From NCBI RefSeq assembly GCF_008039575.1, contig NZ_VDUY01000006.1, positions 62,001-126,000 on the forward strand: a stretch of 64,000 bases of DNA. The letters are read 5' to 3'. Shown piece by piece: positions 35,621 to 43,464 of this stretch (its first letter is position 1; each line of letters starts with the position of its first letter). The stretch is from Zeimonas arvi (GTDB lineage Bacteria > Pseudomonadota > Gammaproteobacteria > Burkholderiales > Burkholderiaceae_E). The notes under the pieces were generated by a model. It was not told the DNA's origin and made no database searches. It worked only from the letters and a program-made list of their open reading frames with translations. The position numbers were made by a program, and so were the translations under genes.

Positions 35621-36234
35621 CGCGAAGCCGCCGGCCCGAGCAAGGCCTGGCGAAGCTCGGGCGCCACGGTGCGCGCGTCGAACCAGATCGCGAAGAAGGC
35701 CGGCCCGAAGCCAGGGTCGGCAACCTCGCCCAGCGGGCTGCCATTCAGGTAGAAGCGGACGGCCTGGCCGGGCCGGTGCAGGCCGAGGATGCGGTCGCCG
35801 TCGGACACATCGGGGAAGAGCTGCTGCATCCGTCGATGCCAGGCCTGCCTCGCCTCGGCATCGCCCAGGCCCAGCCGCGCGATCTCTTCGGCGCTGCGCT
35901 CGGCGATCGCCGTGCCCGACAGCGAACGCGCGTAGCGGAGTTCCAGCGCGAAGGGCCGGCGCGCGGGGTCGAGTGGATCCGCCCCCTCGGGGCCGGTCCA
36001 CAGCGTGGCGTCGTAGATCCGGAAACCGAACCAGCGCAGGCTTCCGGAGCCCGCGAGCAGCGGGGTGCCGAGCGCGGCGCGCACCGAGGCGGGCAGCGCA
36101 TCCGTCGTCGTGGAAGGCGCATCCGCGCTTGCCGCGGCGCGCGCGCCGGCGCCGGCCGGCGTCGTTGCGGCCAGCGCCAGCGCGGCCAGCGCGATCGCGC
36201 CGCCCGCCGTCGCGCGCCTGCGGCCCGCGATCAC
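35617..36234 (-). CDS. Chalcone-isomerase-like exported protein
   Basis: Secreted protein with the chalcone-isomerase-like fold (CHI-like domain), 205 residues. A signal peptide (RRRATAGGAIALAALALAATTPAG) is followed by LRWFGFRIYDATLWT, FALELRYARSLSGTAIAERS and RFYLNGSPLGEVADPGFGPAFFAIWF. The family includes fatty-acid-binding proteins. The start is the GTG at 36234, overlapping the methyltransferase stop (GTGA); the open frame runs upstream but lies over that gene. Fatty-acid binding is an inference from fold and neighbours. Confidence 0.85.
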   Translation of the reverse strand: MIAGRRRATAGGAIALAALALAATTPAGAGARAAASADAPSTTTDALPASVRAALGTPLLAGSGSLRWFGFRIYDATLWTGPEGADPLDPARRPFALELRYARSLSGTAIAERSAEEIARLGLGDAEARQAWHRRMQQLFPDVSDGDRILGLHRPGQAVRFYLNGSPLGEVADPGFGPAFFAIWFDARTVAPELRQALLGPAASR

Positions 36235-37547
36235 CGGGCCTCCATCGTGAACTGGACCACGTCGGTGTTGCCGTGCGCGAAGGCCGCCTCGCAATAGGCG
36301 AGGTAGAACTCCCAGGTGCGCACGAAGCGCTCGTCGAAGCCTTGCGCGCGGACCTCGGGCAGGCGAGCCATGAAACGCTCGCGCCAGATCCGCAGCGTGC
36401 GGGCGTAGTCCGGCCCGAAGGCGAAGGCGTCGGTCACTTCCAGGCCGTGCTCGCGCGCCAGCGCGCGGAAGCGCGACGGCGAGGGCAGCATGCCGCCGGG
36501 GAACACGTACTGCTGGATGAAGTCCGTGCCGCGGCGGTAGCGATCGAAGAGCGCGTCGTCGATGGTGATCGTCTGCACGACCGCGCGTCCGCCGGGCTTC
36601 AGGCAGCGCTTCAGCGTTTCGAAGTAGGCGGGCCAGTACGCCTCGCCGACCGCCTCGAACATCTCGATCGAGGCGATGCCGTCGTAGCGGCCGCGCTCGT
36701 CGCGGTAGTCGCGCAGCAGGATGTCGGCGCGCGCATCGCCGCCCGCCCCGGCCAGCCGCTCGCGCGCCCAGGCGTGCTGCTCGCTGGAGATCGTGAGGCC
36801 GGTCGGCCGCAGCCCGCGCGCGAGCGCGCGCTCGGCAAAGCCGCCCCAGCCGCAGCCGATTTCCAGCACGGACGCGCCCGGCGCGAGCCCGAGGCGGTCG
36901 AGGATGCGGTCGTACTTCGCGTGCTGCGCCCGCAGCAGCGGGTCTTCCGCGCCGCCGATCGCCGCGCCGCCGCTCCCCTTGCCGCCCATCGCCGGGGCCG
37001 CGTCGAAGATCGCGCTGGAGTAGGTCATGCTCCGGTCGAGCCAGAGCCGGTAGAAGCCGTTGCCGAGATCGTAGTGCGCGTGGATGTTGCGGCGCGAGCC
37101 GGCGCGCGAGTTGCGGTTCAGCATGTGCCGCAGGTGGCCCGCGATGCGGCCCAGCCAGCTGCCGTAGACGGCGCGCTCGAGCGCGTCGCGGTTGGCGACC
37201 AGCAGCGACAGCAGGCTGGCCAGGTCGTCGGTGTGCCAGCCGCCGTCGATCCAGGCTTCCGCGAAGCCCACGTCGCCGCGCGCGAGCGCGACCTCGAACA
37301 CGCGCCAGTTCTCGAGCCGGATTGCGGCGCGCGGCGCGCCCGTGCCGAAGCGCCGCACGCTGCCGTCGGGCAGGCGCATCGTGAGCTCGCCCCGCGAGAG
37401 CCGGCCGAGCATCGCGAGCACCAGCCGCGCCGCGCGCGGCGCATCGGGCGGGAAGCGGTCGACGGAGGCGGGCTGCGCGCCAGGCGCGGCCGGTCCGAAG
37501 ACGGGATCGGTGCGATCGATGGCGATCCGTTGCGCGGTTCGGGTCAT
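36231..37547 (-). CDS. cfa: Cyclopropane-fatty-acyl-phospholipid synthase family methyltransferase
   Basis: SAM-dependent methyltransferase acting on unsaturated acyl chains of phospholipids, 438 residues. Conserved blocks are RNIHAHYDLGNGFYRLWLD, MTYSSAIF, the SAM loop VLEIGCGWGGFAERA, the active-site region EMFEAVGEAYWPAYF and FIQQYVFPGGMLPS. The N-terminal domain (TMRLPDGSVRRFG) is present. Products may be cyclopropane or other methylated fatty acids; related enzymes in light/singlet-oxygen regulons (UfaM type) make furan fatty acids. An inserted Gly-rich loop (AMGGKGSGGAAIGG) is unusual. Confidence 0.92.
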   Translation of the reverse strand: MTRTAQRIAIDRTDPVFGPAAPGAQPASVDRFPPDAPRAARLVLAMLGRLSRGELTMRLPDGSVRRFGTGAPRAAIRLENWRVFEVALARGDVGFAEAWIDGGWHTDDLASLLSLLVANRDALERAVYGSWLGRIAGHLRHMLNRNSRAGSRRNIHAHYDLGNGFYRLWLDRSMTYSSAIFDAAPAMGGKGSGGAAIGGAEDPLLRAQHAKYDRILDRLGLAPGASVLEIGCGWGGFAERALARGLRPTGLTISSEQHAWARERLAGAGGDARADILLRDYRDERGRYDGIASIEMFEAVGEAYWPAYFETLKRCLKPGGRAVVQTITIDDALFDRYRRGTDFIQQYVFPGGMLPSPSRFRALAREHGLEVTDAFAFGPDYARTLRIWRERFMARLPEVRAQGFDERFVRTWEFYLAYCEAAFAHGNTDVVQFTMEAR

Positions 37548-38329
37548 GGCGTTCCTCGGGTCACGATGGGGCGCGGGGGCTCGGGCTTGCGATGGAAGGG
37601 CACGCGGCGCAGCCACAGCCGCAGTGCGTGCCAGTGGATGCGGGCGATCACGCCGAAAGTGAAGAGCGGGTGGCCAAGCAGGGCCCGCGCGAGCGAGCGG
37701 CCGGCAAGCGGCGCGAAGCGCCCGCTCAGGCTGGTCAGCAACAGGGGGCCTTGGGCGTCGTCGTGGTCGATGCGGGCGAGGGCGCGCTCGGCGTTCGTCA
37801 CGAATCGGAAGCGGTAGCCCCCTTCCACCGAGCAGAAGGGCGACACGTGGAAGACCTTGGCCGCCCGCAACTCGGCGCCCGACTTCAGCGGCGCGCCGGC
37901 CGGGTCGGCCAGCAGGTAGCAGTGGCGTTCGCCGAAGGTGTTGTTGACCTCGACCACGATCGCGACCAGCGCGCCGTCGGCGCGATGGCAGAACCAGAAG
38001 CTCACCGGTTTGAACGCATAGCCCAGCACGCGCGGAAAGGCGTGCAGCCAGATCTCGCCGTCTGCGCGCACGCCGGAATGCCTGAGCATCGCGCGCAGCC
38101 AGACGCCCACCGGCCGGCCGTCGCCATGGTCGGTGGCATGCATCGACAGCAGCGCCGGGCGGTTCGCGCCGAACAGCCAGCTTCCGCGCGGCGCCTCGAG
38201 CTCGGACAGCGGCGCCCGCACGAAGAAGGCCGGGTAGCGGAACGCGTGACGAACCGGCCTCAGCCGGGTGTGGCGGACTTCGCCGAAGGCGAGCCGCCAG
38301 CGTTCGAACCGTTCGCCCGGTGCCGGCAT
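37544..38329 (-). CDS. DUF1365 family protein
   Basis: Conserved cytosolic protein, 261 residues, function unknown. Typical family blocks: RHTRLRPVRHAFRYPAFFVRAPL, FPRVLGYAFKPVSFWFCHRADG, VEVNNTFGERHCYLL, KVFHVSPFCSVEGGYRF. DUF1365 genes nearly always sit next to an FAD-dependent oxidoreductase and a CfaS-like methyltransferase, as here, and belong to light or singlet-oxygen regulons in several proteobacteria. It overlaps the upstream oxidoreductase stop by one base and the cfa start by four. Confidence 0.93.
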   Translation of the reverse strand: MPAPGERFERWRLAFGEVRHTRLRPVRHAFRYPAFFVRAPLSELEAPRGSWLFGANRPALLSMHATDHGDGRPVGVWLRAMLRHSGVRADGEIWLHAFPRVLGYAFKPVSFWFCHRADGALVAIVVEVNNTFGERHCYLLADPAGAPLKSGAELRAAKVFHVSPFCSVEGGYRFRFVTNAERALARIDHDDAQGPLLLTSLSGRFAPLAGRSLARALLGHPLFTFGVIARIHWHALRLWLRRVPFHRKPEPPRPIVTRGTP

Positions 38330-39645
38330 CACGCCGCCTCGGCCAGCGCGGGAGCAAGCGGTGCAGCGCCGGAGGCCGCCGGTAGCGCGGCGATCGCCGC
38401 GGCCACGGCGAGGCCCGACTTCAGGCCGTCCTCGTGGAAACCGTAGCCGGTCCAGGCGCCGGCGAACCAGGTCCGGCGGCGGCCCTGCACGGCGGCCAGC
38501 GCCCGTTGCGCGGTCACCGCGCCCGCGTCGAAGATCGGGTGCTCGTAGTCGAAGCGGGCGATCACCTTGTCCGGCGCCGGCTCCGAAAGGGGGTTCAGGC
38601 TCACGAACACCGGCGTTCGGAAGGGCAGCGGCTGCAGGCGGTTCAGCCAGTAGGTGACCGAGACCTCGGGGGAGGCCGTGTCGCCGTTGCTCAGGTAGTT
38701 CCAGGCAGCCCAGGCGCTGCGCCGGCGCGGCATCAGGCTCGCGTCGGTGTGCAGCCAGGCGCGGTTGGGGTGGTACGGAATGGCGCTCAGGATGCGGCGC
38801 TCGTCGTCGTCGGCATCGGCGAGCAGCGCGAGGGTCTGGCTGCTGTGGCAGGCCAGCACCACCTGGTCGAATCGCTCGATGCCCGCGTCGGTGACGACCT
38901 GGACCGGGCCCGCGGCGCCCGTGCCGTGGCGCGAGACGCCGCGCACCGGCGTGGCGAGCCGCACGTCGGGCAGGGCCGCGAGGATCCTGTCGACGTAGCG
39001 TCGGGCCCCGCCGGTCACGGTGAACCACTGGGGGCGGTCGTCGACCTGCAGCAGCCCGTGGTTGTGGAAGAAGCGCACGAAGCTGCCGAGCGGGAACTCG
39101 AGCATCTGCTTCATCGGGCAGGACCAGATCGCCGCGGCCATGGGCAGCAGGTAGTGATCGCGGAAGGCCGCGCCGTAGCGCTCGCGCGCCAGGAAGCCGG
39201 ACAGCGGCTCGGACAGCTCGGCGGTGGCCGCCTCGCCACGCAGGGCGAGCGCGGTGGCCTGCCGGTTGAAGCGCAGGATGTCGGCCAGCATCCGCCAGAA
39301 GGCCGGCTTGAGGGCGTTGGCGGGCTGCGAGAAGAGGCTGGCCAGGTTCGAGCCGCACCACTCGAGTCGGTGCGGGCCCACCGACACCGAGAAGGACATG
39401 TCGGACTTCGCCGTGGCGATGCCCAGTTCGGCGAAGAGCGCGATCAGATTCGGATAGGTCCGCTCGTTGTAGACGAGGAAACCGGTATCCACCGGGTGGG
39501 TGGTGCCGTCGAGCGTCACGTCCACCGAATTGGTGTGGCCGCCCGCGCGCGAGTCGGCTTCGAAGAGAGTGACCTGGTGATCCGGGGCGAGCCGCCAGGC
39601 GGCCGACAATCCGGAGATGCCGGAGCCGATGATCGCGATGCGCAT
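38329..39645 (-). CDS. FAD-dependent amine-oxidase-fold oxidoreductase
   Basis: Flavoprotein with an N-terminal dinucleotide-binding motif, IIGSGISGLSAAWRL ... LFEADSRAGGHTNSV, 438 residues. The region TGFLVYNERTYPNLIALFAELGI and the late block TWFAGAWTGYGFHEDGLKSGLAVA (FAD ribityl contact) are typical of the COG2907 group. This group is linked to cfa/DUF1365 genes and is thought to act on unsaturated or cyclopropanated acyl chains. The reaction is not established. It lies 10 bases after folE2. Confidence 0.92.
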   Translation of the reverse strand: MRIAIIGSGISGLSAAWRLAPDHQVTLFEADSRAGGHTNSVDVTLDGTTHPVDTGFLVYNERTYPNLIALFAELGIATAKSDMSFSVSVGPHRLEWCGSNLASLFSQPANALKPAFWRMLADILRFNRQATALALRGEAATAELSEPLSGFLARERYGAAFRDHYLLPMAAAIWSCPMKQMLEFPLGSFVRFFHNHGLLQVDDRPQWFTVTGGARRYVDRILAALPDVRLATPVRGVSRHGTGAAGPVQVVTDAGIERFDQVVLACHSSQTLALLADADDDERRILSAIPYHPNRAWLHTDASLMPRRRSAWAAWNYLSNGDTASPEVSVTYWLNRLQPLPFRTPVFVSLNPLSEPAPDKVIARFDYEHPIFDAGAVTAQRALAAVQGRRRTWFAGAWTGYGFHEDGLKSGLAVAAAIAALPAASGAAPLAPALAEAA

Positions 39646-39655
39646 CGATGTGACC

Positions 39656-40456
39656 TCAGGCCGCCGGCCGTTCGCGCTCGATCAGCGCGTAGGCCGAGTG
39701 GTTGTGGATCGACTCGAAGTTCTCCGACTCGACCGTGTAGGCCTCGACTGCGGGAATCCGGTCGAGCGCAAGCGCGATGTCGCGCACCAGGTCCTCGACG
39801 AACTTCGGATTCTCGTAGGCGCGTTCGGTCACGTACTTCTCGTCCGGGCGCTTGAGCAGCCCCCACAGCTCGCAGGACGCCGCTTGCTCGGCGACCTCGA
39901 TCAGCGACTCCACCGGCAGCCCGGCCGACAGCCGGGCCGCGATGGTGACGTGCGAGCGCTGGTTGTGCGCGCCGTAGGCCGAGATCTCCTTCGAACAGGG
40001 GCACAGGCTGGTGACCGGCACCAGGACCTTCAGCGTCTGCCGGCGCAGCCCGTCGCGCGCCTCGATGCGCAGCGTGAGCTCGTAGTCCATCAGGCTCTCG
40101 ACGCCGGAAACCGGCGCGGCCTTCTTCACGAAGTAGGGCAGGCGCATCTCGATCCAGCCGCTGTCGGCCTCGAGCCGGTCCAGCATCGCGACCATCAGGC
40201 GGTCGAGCGCGGCGTAGGAGAGCGGTTCGTCCTGGACATGCAGCACCTCGAGAAAGCGGGACATGTGGGTGCCCTTCTGGTCGGCCGGCAGGCCGACGTA
40301 CATGTCGACCCGTGCGACCGAGGCCTGGGCGCCACCCGCGCCGGCGATCGTCACCGGGAAGACGATGCCGCGCACGCCGACCCGCTGGATCGCGAGCTGC
40401 CGGGCGTCGGCGGTGGACTGAATGTCGGGCAGGAGAAGCTTCTCGGGAGCGTTCAT
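39656..40456 (-). CDS. folE2: GTP cyclohydrolase FolE2 (type IB)
   Basis: Converts GTP to 7,8-dihydroneopterin triphosphate, 266 residues. Family blocks: [43 protein letters not shown] with the metal-binding Cys, and [15 protein letters not shown]. FolE2 uses varied divalent metals and often replaces zinc-dependent FolE1 under zinc limitation. Here it heads the nine-gene operon divergent from the photoreceptor gene, so light induction and supply of pterin or tetrahydrofolate for the photolyase antenna or for new folate is plausible. Confidence 0.94.
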   Translation of the reverse strand: MNAPEKLLLPDIQSTADARQLAIQRVGVRGIVFPVTIAGAGGAQASVARVDMYVGLPADQKGTHMSRFLEVLHVQDEPLSYAALDRLMVAMLDRLEADSGWIEMRLPYFVKKAAPVSGVESLMDYELTLRIEARDGLRRQTLKVLVPVTSLCPCSKEISAYGAHNQRSHVTIAARLSAGLPVESLIEVAEQAASCELWGLLKRPDEKYVTERAYENPKFVEDLVRDIALALDRIPAVEAYTVESENFESIHNHSAYALIERERPAA

Positions 40457-40536
40457 CGACTCGGACTCCGTTCGGGATTCGGGTGGGCCACCGGGTTCGC
40501 GACACCGCGCGGGGCGGGGAGGGCTAGATCGTACAT

Positions 40537-40566
40537 CGAAATGAACTAATCAGTCACGAAATGACT
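40537..40566. promoter_or_regulatory. Candidate operator region for folE2 side of the divergent promoter
   Basis: CGAAATGA occurs at 40537-40544 and 40557-40564, exactly 20 bases (two helical turns) apart. The second copy overlaps the inverted repeat AGTCA-N5-TGACT (40552-40566). CGTACA at 40530-40535 resembles part of the TGTACA-type LitR/CarH boxes. On the reverse strand GTGACT/TACGAT with an 18-base spacer could be the folE2 promoter. Confidence 0.4.
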
Positions 40567-40603
40567 ATTAAATTTCCAAACTGGGCGAATCGATGGAATG
40601 TCC

Positions 40604-40632
40604 TGGGCAAATCATGGACATGAGGCTATACT
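40604..40632 (+). promoter_or_regulatory. Promoter of the MerR photoreceptor gene with operator palindrome in the spacer
   Basis: TGGGCA (40604-40609), 17-base spacer, TATACT (40627-40632). The inverted repeat TCATGGACATGA (40612-40623) lies inside the spacer, the typical position of MerR-family operators. A second palindrome, TTTGTC-CAT-GACAAA (40660-40674), overlaps the start codon. Autoregulation is inferred. Confidence 0.55.
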
Positions 40633-40666
40633 AGGTTGAAATTCTCCCCAGGTCAATGATTTGTCC

Positions 40667-41647
40667 ATGACAAACAAGGAAGACGACGGCCTGCCGTCCA
40701 TGAGCGGGTCGCTGACCCTGAGCATCGCCGCGGTCGAACGCGACACCGGACTGTCGAAGGACACGCTGCGGGTCTGGGAACGCCGATACGGCTTCCCCCT
40801 GCCGCGGCGCGACGACCAGGGCGAGCGCGCGTATTCGCAGCAGGACGTGGAGAAGCTACGGGTGCTGCGGCGGCTGCTCGACGCGGGCCATCGCCCGGGG
40901 CGGGTCGTTCGCCAGCCGATCGACGCGCTGCAGGCGCTCGCCAGCCAGGCCGCCGCCGCGGCGCGGCCGGCCAGCGCCGACGAGCTGCCCGACGAGGAGC
41001 TGCATCGCTTCATCGATCTCGTCCGGGCCCACGACGTCGAGGCGCTGCGCGGCGCACTGTCCCAGGCGGCGTTGCGGCTGGGGATCGGGCGCTTCGTGAT
41101 GGAGCGGGCGGCGCCCTTGAACGAACTGATCGGCGCCAGCTGGGCGCGCGGCGAGATCGAGGTCTACGAGGAGCACCTGTACACCGAGTCGATGCAGGTG
41201 GTGCTGCGCAACGCGATCGCGAACATCCCGCCGGCGAACGGCGGGCCGCGCGTCCTGCTCACCACATTCCCGAGCGAGGCCCACGGCCTTGGGCTGCTGA
41301 TGGCCGAGGCCCTGCTGGCGCTCGACGGGTGCCGCTGCTGGTCGCTGGGCGTGCAGACGCCGCTGATCGACATCGTGCGCGCGGCGCAGTCGCAGCGGGC
41401 GGACATCGTCGCGCTGTCGTTCTCGCCGGTCCTGAGCCCCAACCAGGTCCTGGACGGGCTGCGCGAGCTGCGCGCCGGCCTGCCGGCGCAGACCGAGATC
41501 TGGGCCGGCGGCCGCTGCGCCGTCCTGCAGCGCCGCCCGCCCGAAGGCGTGCGCGTGTTGCGCGAGCTCGACGACATCCCGGGCGAGCTGGCGCGCTGGC
41601 GCAACGAGCGCGGGCAGGGCAAGGCCGCCGTCCCGGGGCTTCGCTGA
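40667..41647 (+). CDS. litR: MerR-family adenosylcobalamin photoreceptor, LitR/CarH type
   Basis: Predicted light-controlled repressor, 326 residues. MerR helix-turn-helix at residues 16-85 (LSIAAVERDTGLSKDTLRVW, RRYGFPLPRR). The four-helix bundle follows at about 105-190 and the Rossmann B12 domain at 193-310. Both light-sensing signatures of CarH are exact: W159-x9-E169-H170 and E204-x-H206-x-x-G209, the latter holding the lower axial His ligand. In CarH, dark AdoCbl-bound tetramers repress and light releases them. I prefer ATG 40667; TTG 40661 is possible. Divergent from folE2, followed by DUF2256 and photolyase. Confidence 0.93.
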   Translation: MTNKEDDGLPSMSGSLTLSIAAVERDTGLSKDTLRVWERRYGFPLPRRDDQGERAYSQQDVEKLRVLRRLLDAGHRPGRVVRQPIDALQALASQAAAAARPASADELPDEELHRFIDLVRAHDVEALRGALSQAALRLGIGRFVMERAAPLNELIGASWARGEIEVYEEHLYTESMQVVLRNAIANIPPANGGPRVLLTTFPSEAHGLGLLMAEALLALDGCRCWSLGVQTPLIDIVRAAQSQRADIVALSFSPVLSPNQVLDGLRELRAGLPAQTEIWAGGRCAVLQRRPPEGVRVLRELDDIPGELARWRNERGQGKAAVPGLR

Positions 41648-41678
41648 AGGCGGGCCACCGGCCACCGGGCAGGCGAGC

Positions 41679-41846
41679 ATGGGCGAGCTCCGCTCCGAGC
41701 GCCAGCGGCGCGGCCGCAAGGCCTTGCTGCCGGCCAAGGACTGCGCGGCCTGCGGTCGGCCGATGACCTGGCGCAGGCGTTGGGCGCGCTGCTGGGACGA
41801 AGTTCGCTACTGCTCGGACGCCTGTCGTCGTGCCCGCCGAAGCTGA
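41679..41846 (+). CDS. DUF2256 small zinc-ribbon-like protein
   Basis: A 55-residue basic protein that is easy to miss. It contains CAACGRPMTWRRRWARCWDE and VRYCSDACRRARR: four cysteines in C-x2-C and C-x3-C pairs plus the W-R-R-x-W core that defines DUF2256. Members are nearly always encoded beside FeS-type cryptochrome/photolyases; their role is unknown. The gene lies 31 bases after litR and overlaps the GTG start of the photolyase gene by 17 bases, so translation is coupled. Confidence 0.85.
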   Translation: MGELRSERQRRGRKALLPAKDCAACGRPMTWRRRWARCWDEVRYCSDACRRARRS

Positions 41847-43395
41847 GCTGCGCAGGCTGGTCCTGATCCTGGGGGACCAGCTCCACGATTCGTCGCCGGC
41901 GCTGGCGGGGATCGATCCGTCCCGCGACCGGGTGCTGATGATCGAGGCGCCCGGCGAGGCCCGCGCGGTGTGGAGCCATCGCGCCCGGATCGCGCTCTTC
42001 CTCGCGGCCATGCGCCATCACGCGGCATCGCTCGCCGGTCGCGGCATTCCGGTCGACTACGTGGCGCTGGACGACCCGCGCCACGCCGCGGGCCCGGACG
42101 GCCTGGTCGAGCGGCTCGAGGCGGCCATCGCGCGCTGGCGCCCGGCCGAGCTGCACTGGGTCGAGCCGGGCGAGTGGCGGCTGGAGCGCGCGGTCATGGC
42201 GCTGTGCGAGCGGCTCGGCCTGCGTTCGGTCCGCTTCGCCGATCCGCACTTCCTCTGCTCGCGCGAACGCTTCGCCGAGTGGGCGGCGCGCCAGAAGACG
42301 CTCAGGATGGAGTTCTTCTACCGGCGCATGCGCATCGCGCATCGCGTGCTGGTCGACGAGGCAGGCAATCCCGAGGGCGGGCGCTGGAACTTCGACGCCG
42401 ACAACCGGAGCGGCTTCCCGGCCGGCGGGCCCGGCGAGACACCGCGACCGCCGCGCTTCGCGCCCGACCCGACCACCCTGGAGGTGCTGGCGCTCGTCGA
42501 GCGCCGCTTCCCCGATCATCCCGGCTCGCTCGAGGACTTCGGCTGGCCGGTCACGCGGGCGCAGGCGCGTGCGGCCCTCGATCACTTCGTTGCGACCCGG
42601 CTCGCGTCCTTCGGCCGATGGCAGGACGCGATGTGGACCGACATGCCCTTCGGCTGGCATTCGCTGCTGTCCTCGAGCCTCAACCTGAAGCTGCTGGACC
42701 CGCGCGAGGCGATCGATGCCGCAGTGCGCGCCTGGCGCGAAGGCGCGGCCCCGCTTGCTTCGGTGGAGGGCTTCGTGCGCCAGGTGCTCGGCTGGCGCGA
42801 GTTCGTCCGCGGCGTCTACTGGCTGGACATGCCCGGCCTGGCCGAGGCCAATCATCATCGCCACGACAGGCCGCTGCCCGGCTGGTTCTGGACCGGCGAC
42901 ACCGGGATGGCCTGCCTGCGCGCCTGCATCGGTCAGACCCTGCGCCGGGGGTACGCGCATCACATCCAGCGCCTGATGGTGATCGGCAACTTCGCGCTGC
43001 TGGCGGGGCTCGCGCCGCGAGCGGTGTCCGACTGGTTCCTCGCGGTCTACGTCGACGCGGTGGAGTGGGTCGAGTTGCCCAACGTGGCGGGCATGGCCCT
43101 GCACGCGAACGGCGGCCGCTTCACCTCGAAGCCCTACGCGGCCGGTGGCGCCTACATCGACCGGATGAGCGACTACTGCGCCGGCTGCCGCTACCGCCCG
43201 CGAGAGCGCAGCGGCTCCCGGGCATGTCCGTTCACCGTGCTGTACTGGTGCTTCCTCGACGCCAACCGGCCGGAACTCGCGGCCAATCCGCGCACCGCGT
43301 TGATGGCCGCTTCGGCCGCGCGGATGGACGACGCGGAGCGCGCGCGGATACGCGAGCTGGGCGAGTCGATGCTGGCCCGGATCGAGGCGCTCTGA
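41830..43395 (+). CDS. phrB: FeS bacterial cryptochrome/photolyase (PhrB/CryB class)
   Basis: FAD-containing photolyase-family protein, 521 residues. The N-terminal antenna domain starts LVLILGDQLHDSSPAL. The helical FAD domain includes FVRQVLGWREFVRGVYW, RGYAHHIQRLMVIGNFALL and WVELPNVAGMALHANGG. Cysteines C362, C450, C453 and C466 have spacings 88, 3 and 13, the same as the 4Fe-4S ligands of Agrobacterium PhrB. That enzyme repairs (6-4) photoproducts and binds dimethylribityllumazine as antenna. The start is GTG 41830, overlapping DUF2256. Repair versus signalling cannot be decided from sequence. Confidence 0.93.
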   Translation: MPAEAELRRLVLILGDQLHDSSPALAGIDPSRDRVLMIEAPGEARAVWSHRARIALFLAAMRHHAASLAGRGIPVDYVALDDPRHAAGPDGLVERLEAAIARWRPAELHWVEPGEWRLERAVMALCERLGLRSVRFADPHFLCSRERFAEWAARQKTLRMEFFYRRMRIAHRVLVDEAGNPEGGRWNFDADNRSGFPAGGPGETPRPPRFAPDPTTLEVLALVERRFPDHPGSLEDFGWPVTRAQARAALDHFVATRLASFGRWQDAMWTDMPFGWHSLLSSSLNLKLLDPREAIDAAVRAWREGAAPLASVEGFVRQVLGWREFVRGVYWLDMPGLAEANHHRHDRPLPGWFWTGDTGMACLRACIGQTLRRGYAHHIQRLMVIGNFALLAGLAPRAVSDWFLAVYVDAVEWVELPNVAGMALHANGGRFTSKPYAAGGAYIDRMSDYCAGCRYRPRERSGSRACPFTVLYWCFLDANRPELAANPRTALMAASAARMDDAERARIRELGESMLARIEAL

Positions 43396-43415
43396 GCCGG
43401 CCTTGCGGCGCCGCC

Positions 43416-43456
43416 GCGGTCCGTTGCGCTTCGCCTGCGCGGTCCGCTGCGCTTCG
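43416..43456. repeat. Two 18-base direct repeats in the phrB-FIST gap
   Basis: GCGGTCCGTTGCGCTTCG (43416-43433) recurs with one change at 43439-43456, period 23. The 69-base convergent gap has no other feature; no T-run terminator is seen. Confidence 0.6.
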
Positions 43457-43464
43457 GCGGCGGG

